Shown piece by piece: positions 4,064 through 7,747 of a stretch of 7,747 bases of DNA (position 1 is the stretch's first letter; each line of letters starts with the position of its first letter). The notes below the pieces were generated by a model. It was given only the letters and a program-made list of their open reading frames with translations. It ran no database searches and had not been told where the DNA came from. The translations under genes were made by a program, and so were the position numbers. Origin of the DNA: Hydrogenovibrio sp049975065 (GTDB lineage Bacteria; Pseudomonadota; Gammaproteobacteria; Thiomicrospirales; Thiomicrospiraceae); assembly GCA_049975065.1 (NCBI GenBank), contig JBNGDN010000092.1; one strand, 5' to 3'.

Positions 4064-6757
4064 TCACAGCCACCTCACTTGGGTGATTTCTTTAATCCCG
4101 GACAGAATAAACGTGGGGAGTGCGGCGATAAACAGGGTCATCAGCAGGTGTTGCGGTTCCAGCGGGGCGGTGCCGAGCGCCAAGTTGCCGAAGGGGGTGT
4201 AGATCATCAGCAGTGACAGCAGCGCCGAGCCGAACACCGCCCAGAGTAGGAGTGGGTTGCTGAACGGATTGCGGCGATAAAGGGTGGTGAAGGTTCTGGC
4301 ATCGAATACGTGTACCAGTTGCCCGAAGATTAACGTCATAAACGCCAGTGTCTGGGCGTATTCCAGCGAGGCACCTAGGTTCAGCGCGTACATAAACATG
4401 GCAAAGGTGAGCCCACCCATCACCAGCCCGCGCACAATAATTCGTGCGCCCAGTCCGTCGGCGAAAAAGCTTTCGTCGCCGTCTCGCGGTTTGCGTTTCA
4501 TCACGTCATTTTCCGCTTCGTCCACGCCGAGTGCCAGTGCGGGCATGCCGTCACTGACGAGATTGATCCACAGAATCATCAGCGGTGCCAGCGTGAGCAG
4601 GGGTTCGCCGACCATAATCAGGAAGGCGAATAGAATGGCGGAGACTTCACTGACATTGGCGGTGAGGCCTTGGCGGATGAATTTGCGGATGTTGTCGTAA
4701 ATGCGGCGGCCTTCTTGCACGGCATGCACAATGGTGGCGAAGTTGTCGTCCAGCAGAATGAGGTCGGCGGATTCTTTGGCGACGCCGGTGCCGGTAATGC
4801 CCATGGCGATGCCGATGTCGGCTTTGCGCAGGGCGGGGGAATCGTTCACGCCGTCGCCGGTCATGGCGACGACTTCACCATTGGCTTGCAAGGCTTGCAC
4901 AATGCGCAGCTTGTGTTCGGGCGTCACACGGGCGAAAACGCTGGTTTTTGGGGCGAGTTGGCGCAAGGCGTCGTCGCTGGTTTGGTTGAGTTCCGCGCCG
5001 GTCATGACCAATGCATCGTCCCGGTCGATGATGTTCATCTGGCGGGCAATGGCTTTGGCGGTGACGGCGTGGTCGCCGGTAATCATCACCACGCGCACGC
5101 CAGCGGAGTGGCATTCTTTAACGGCTTGGGTGGCTTCCGGGCGCGGTGGGTCGATAATGCCGTGAATGCCGTTAATGATGAGGCGGTTCTCTAGGGTTTC
5201 AATGGGCTGGTCGATTTCGTCGGCGTGTAACGGGCGGTAGGCGACCGCTAGGGTGCGCAGCGCCTGGGAGCCGAATTCTTCGATAATACCTTCAATCAGG
5301 TGCGGGTTGCTGACGAGATCGCGGCGCTGTTCACCGTATTCAATGACTTCAGCGTGCTGAGTGACGACATCCGGTGCGCCTTTGACAATCAGGATGTGAT
5401 TGCCTTGGGCGTCGCGGACGATGACGCTCATCATTTTGCGCTTGGAGTCAAAAGGCGCGGCGGCGACCCGATGGTACTGTTGCATGAGGGCTTCTTTTTC
5501 AATACCGGCTTTGGCGGCGGCTACCAGAATGGCACCTTCGGTAGGCACGCCTTGAATGCGGGTTTGCCCGTCTTCTTCAATGAGATTGGTGTCGTTGCAC
5601 AGTACGGACATTTCCAGCATTTGCTGGAGATGAAAGTGGTGTTGCGGCGTTTTCACCAGGCCTGCTTCGTCGGTGAATTCGCCTTGGGTTTGGTAGCCTT
5701 CACCGCGGATGCGATAGTATTCGCCCGCCGCCCAGACGCGCACGGTTTGCATTTTATTCTGTGTCAGGGTGCCGGTTTTGTCGGAGCAGATGACCGAGGT
5801 GGAGCCGAGGGTTTCCACTGAGGCGAGTTGTTTGGCCAGTGCTTTGTTGCGCATCATCTGTTTCGCGCCCAGTGTGAGCACAATGGTCACCACCGTGGGT
5901 AAGCCTTCGGGAATGGCGGCGACCGCCAGTGAAATGCCGGTATTGACCAGGTCTGCGGCATTCAGCCCTTTTAATAATCCAATGCCGATAATCACGGCGA
6001 CAATAATCAATGCCGCCCAAATCAGGGTGTGCGACAGCTTGGCGATGCGGTTTTGCAACGGCGTGAGACGGTTTTCGGTGGTCTGCATCAGGCTGGCAAT
6101 CTTGCCGACTTCGGTGTCCATGCCGGTGGCGGTGACCACCGCAATGCCGTGTCCGTGGTTGACCGAGGTGCTCATAAACACCATGTTCACCTGATCGCCC
6201 AAGGTCGGGTCTTTTTCGGAGAGTTCGGCGGTTTGTTTGTGAATCAGGTCGGATTCCCCCGTCAGCGGCGCTTCGTCCACATCCAGTGAAGTGACTTCAA
6301 TCAGGCGGGCATCGGCGGGGATGATGTCGCCGGTTTGCAGCTTGATGATGTCGCCCGGCACCAGTTCGGCTGCGGCAATGTCTTGCCATTTGCCATCGCG
6401 GCGCGCCATGCACTTGGGTGCGGCCATGCTTTTTAACGCGTCAATGGATTTTTGCGCTTTGAGTTCCTGGAAAAAGGTGATTAAAGCGTTAATGAGGATA
6501 ATCACGGTGATGGCGATGGCATCCACCGTGTGTCCTGTGTAAAAAGACAGCAGGGCACCGAACGCCAGCACCATCAACAGCGGGTTTTTGAATTGTTTGA
6601 CAAAGAGAATGAGCGTGGAGGTTTGTTTGGCTTGGGTGAGGCTGTTGGCGCCGAATGTTTTTTGGCGTTCCGCTAAGTGCTCGGCGGACAATCCGTGTTT
6701 GGGGTCGGTGTCAAGCTGTTGGATGACTTGCTCCGGCGTTTTTTGAAACCAGTTCAT
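4064..6757 (-). CDS. P2A-type cation-transporting ATPase, probably Ca2+ efflux
   Basis: Inner-membrane P-type ATPase that uses ATP to expel cations. At 897 residues it is full length for prokaryotic P2A pumps. Visible in order: a cation-ATPase N-terminal domain (about 3-70); TGES of the actuator domain (166-169); the M4 motif AIPEGLP with Glu284; the phosphorylated Asp326 in SDKTGTLTQ; FDSKRKMMSV (436-445) and KGAPD (459-463) of the nucleotide domain; DPPRP (536-540), TGDH (560-563) and GDGVND (634-639). M5 has Asn701 and Glu704 in TANVSEV, and M6 has Asn732, Ser735 and Asp736 in NLVSDGMPALALG. These match the SERCA Ca2+ ligands, except Ser for Thr in M6. The match to both Ca2+ sites favours Ca2+, though Na+ or Mn2+ transport remains possible. 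AGAGG stands five to six bases before the ATG. It seems to be a single-gene unit. A near-copy CCAGGCCTGC lies inside at 5656-5665. Confidence 0.93.
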   Translation of the reverse strand: MNWFQKTPEQVIQQLDTDPKHGLSAEHLAERQKTFGANSLTQAKQTSTLILFVKQFKNPLLMVLAFGALLSFYTGHTVDAIAITVIILINALITFFQELKAQKSIDALKSMAAPKCMARRDGKWQDIAAAELVPGDIIKLQTGDIIPADARLIEVTSLDVDEAPLTGESDLIHKQTAELSEKDPTLGDQVNMVFMSTSVNHGHGIAVVTATGMDTEVGKIASLMQTTENRLTPLQNRIAKLSHTLIWAALIIVAVIIGIGLLKGLNAADLVNTGISLAVAAIPEGLPTVVTIVLTLGAKQMMRNKALAKQLASVETLGSTSVICSDKTGTLTQNKMQTVRVWAAGEYYRIRGEGYQTQGEFTDEAGLVKTPQHHFHLQQMLEMSVLCNDTNLIEEDGQTRIQGVPTEGAILVAAAKAGIEKEALMQQYHRVAAAPFDSKRKMMSVIVRDAQGNHILIVKGAPDVVTQHAEVIEYGEQRRDLVSNPHLIEGIIEEFGSQALRTLAVAYRPLHADEIDQPIETLENRLIINGIHGIIDPPRPEATQAVKECHSAGVRVVMITGDHAVTAKAIARQMNIIDRDDALVMTGAELNQTSDDALRQLAPKTSVFARVTPEHKLRIVQALQANGEVVAMTGDGVNDSPALRKADIGIAMGITGTGVAKESADLILLDDNFATIVHAVQEGRRIYDNIRKFIRQGLTANVSEVSAILFAFLIMVGEPLLTLAPLMILWINLVSDGMPALALGVDEAENDVMKRKPRDGDESFFADGLGARIIVRGLVMGGLTFAMFMYALNLGASLEYAQTLAFMTLIFGQLVHVFDARTFTTLYRRNPFSNPLLLWAVFGSALLSLLMIYTPFGNLALGTAPLEPQHLLMTLFIAALPTFILSGIKEITQVRWL
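5656..5665. repeat. Degenerate copy of the iterated palindrome (CCAGGCCTGC)
   Basis: Nine of ten bases match CCAGGCCTGG, inside the ATPase gene. It could be a decayed copy or chance. Confidence 0.4.
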
Positions 6758-6810
6758 GCGTGCCTCTTTTGGGTCGGTTTTGGGGAGAAATTAAGACTGA
6801 GGAAGCGCCT

Positions 6811-6841
6811 ATTCATTTATGAATAATTCATGAATAATTCA
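6811..6841. promoter_or_regulatory. Tandem palindromes upstream of the ATPase gene (candidate operator)
   Basis: The 11-bp palindrome TGAATAATTCA occurs twice without a gap (6820-6830 and 6831-6841), preceded by the related ATTCATTTATGAAT (6811-6824). It lies 53-84 bases ahead of the ATPase start codon on the minus strand, where a regulator would act. It has the look of a multi-dimer binding site. The regulator is unknown, and no regulator gene except those of the toxin modules is in the window. Confidence 0.5.
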
Positions 6842-6880
6842 TGGATATCATCGGCTGTTGGACGCAACCAAGCCTGTTTA

Positions 6881-6891
6881 TTGTGACACAA
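6881..6891. promoter_or_regulatory. Palindrome TTGTGACACAA
   Basis: A perfect 5-1-5 palindrome in the spacer between the lipoprotein stop and the ATPase start. It may be a second protein-binding site for the ATPase promoter. It fits neither a CRP nor an FNR box well. Confidence 0.3.
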
Positions 6892-6935
6892 ACCATTGGG
6901 TAATAGAAGGAGTTAATGGTTGAATTCAAGAGGTG

Positions 6936-7403
6936 TTATTGGTTGTAGGTGACCAGTAAAAAGGGTGCCTGTATAACGCGGCCATCCGGTTGTGTGATGA
7001 GGACGGTTATCTGCCAGTCCATGCGCTCATTGGTGCAGAAGGCCAGCATGGATTGTCCTTCATAGACACCGGGTTCAGCGGCGACCGGCTTGAGAGTGAC
7101 TCGATTGTATCCCATGTACATATTCAGACCGGAGATGTCCAACTCCACTTGCGAGGCGGGCAGTTGTTCAAGCTGCACTCGGGCGGTTAAGGTGCGTGCC
7201 ACGCGAATGGGTTGAGGGTGAATCGCCAGCGTGACACTGGCCGCGGTGTCCGGGCTTGAATTTTGACAAGCGGTGGTGTGCAGGTCGCATTGGTCGTTCA
7301 GTGCCCATTGGGTGACGTTTTTCGGCAGGGAGGAATCGCAGGCGGACAACAGCATCAGACTGAAAGCGGCCAGCCCGCTGAAAGCAAGTCGGTTGAATTG
7401 CAT
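6936..7403 (-). CDS. Predicted inner-membrane-retained lipoprotein of unknown function
   Basis: Small secreted lipoprotein; I do not recognise the family. From the ATG at 7403 it has 155 residues: the signal peptide MQFNRLAFSGLAAFSLMLLSAC with lipobox LSAC ends at Cys22. Asp follows at +2, which in Enterobacteria blocks Lol sorting and keeps a lipoprotein in the inner membrane facing the periplasm. The mature part has three more Cys (DQC, TTAC, AFC) and, toward the end, a beta-rich segment. There ISGLNMYMGYNRVTLKP, GVYEGQSM and MDWQITVLI recall YtkA/FixH-like single Ig-type domains; that resemblance is weak. In-frame starts at 7445 (ATG) and 7457 (GTG) would lengthen the signal peptide; none has a good ribosome site, so the start is chosen by signal length. 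It reads in the same direction as the ATPase, about 180 bases upstream of it, and probably has its own unit. Confidence 0.72.
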   Translation of the reverse strand: MQFNRLAFSGLAAFSLMLLSACDSSLPKNVTQWALNDQCDLHTTACQNSSPDTAASVTLAIHPQPIRVARTLTARVQLEQLPASQVELDISGLNMYMGYNRVTLKPVAAEPGVYEGQSMLAFCTNERMDWQITVLITQPDGRVIQAPFLLVTYNQ

Positions 7404-7494
7404 CGGGAGCCGTAAGGTTTGAGCAATGGCGATAAGGGCATTCATGTCGTTGTTCACTGTCGGTTGAGTGGTTTTGAGTTTGGAGTTTTCAAAT

Positions 7495-7521
7495 CTTATA
7501 GCCTTTTAACGCCCGCCACAA
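7495..7521 (-). promoter_or_regulatory. Possible promoter for the lipoprotein gene
   Basis: On the minus strand TATAAG (7500-7495) could be a -10 box, with TTGTGG (7521-7516) upstream at a short 15-base spacing. This is a weak match and rests only on position. Confidence 0.25.
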
Positions 7522-7522
7522 G

Positions 7523-7532
7523 CCAGGCCTGG
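7523..7532. repeat. Iterated palindrome CCAGGCCTGG, copy 6 (intergenic)
   Basis: Exact copy in the non-coding DNA upstream of the lipoprotein gene. Copy 5 is the right arm of the hairpin at 4008-4046. Confidence 0.8.
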
Positions 7533-7747
7533 TCATCTTTTGCAATGCTCATCCTATCTTCAGGGTTAATCCGAATATTTCACAAATTTGCACCGACCTT
7601 GCTTGCTCCTTGATTCCACAAGCCATATTTTCTCAGTCGGTCGTAATCGCGGAGTCGACACTTCTTCGAAAATTTCCTTGTGAAACCAATGCACTGCGCA
7701 ATCTCAGCACAAATTCATGAATCGAAGAACCGAAGGTAAACATTCGG

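Noticed and set aside
4670..5194. 174-codon and other long plus-strand open frames opposite the ATPase gene (4284-4700, 4701-5165, 5300-5821, 5769-6194)
   Set aside because: These are antisense shadows of a clearly conserved 897-residue gene; their products are low-complexity and match nothing.
7419..7613. 64-codon plus-strand open frame upstream of the lipoprotein gene
   Set aside because: Overlaps the lipoprotein start and its likely promoter, no ribosome site or family resemblance.
7633..7746. Short minus-strand frame open to the window edge (ending SALVSQGNFRRSVDSAITTD)
   Set aside because: Only 37 codons, no recognisable family; it could be the tail of a gene beyond the window but cannot be supported here.

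Overview
The window looks like part of a gammaproteobacterial chromosome of moderate GC content. The support is HicBA (DUF1902 type), BrnTA and HipBA modules typical of aquatic Proteobacteria, a full-length P2A-type cation ATPase, a TSUP-family permease, and a lipoprotein with an Asp at +2. A sulfur-oxidising relative of Thiomicrospira/Hydrogenovibrio is a guess from gene style, not a demonstrated assignment. No rRNA, tRNA, CRISPR array, integrase or transposase gene was recognised.

Layout. Positions 1-501 hold the C-terminal half of a TauE/SafE-like membrane protein, cut by the window edge. Positions 565-3868 form an accessory island with three type II toxin-antitoxin modules. The first is hicBA (minus strand, hicB first), in which hicA is broken by a one-base deletion beside its expected catalytic His. 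The second is brnTA (plus strand), in which brnT lacks its N-terminus and any normal start codon while the antitoxin is intact. The third is hipBA (plus strand), which appears complete. The non-coding DNA between the hic and brn modules (about 1066-1500) is full of inverted repeats. It ends in an 80-90 bp imperfect hairpin with the architecture of an integron attC site, directly against the truncated brnT. A weaker, longer dyad with a similar left edge follows brnA. Positions 4064-6757 (minus) encode a complete Ca2+-ATPase-like pump. About 180 bp containing a tandem palindrome separates it from an upstream minus-strand lipoprotein gene. The last ~215 bp hold nothing recognisable.

Three cross-cutting observations stand out. 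(1) The 10-bp perfect palindrome CCAGGCCTGG occurs six times exactly, with close variants, in genes and spacers alike, far above chance for a 10-mer in 7.7 kb. One exact and one near copy form the arms of a hairpin between the convergent hipA and ATPase genes. (2) Two of three toxins are disabled while all three antitoxins are intact. (3) The hicBA promoter has a perfect 7-bp inverted repeat over its TATAAT box, a likely autoregulatory operator. The three toxin modules appear independent of one another, and nothing in the sequence links them functionally to the ATPase or the lipoprotein.
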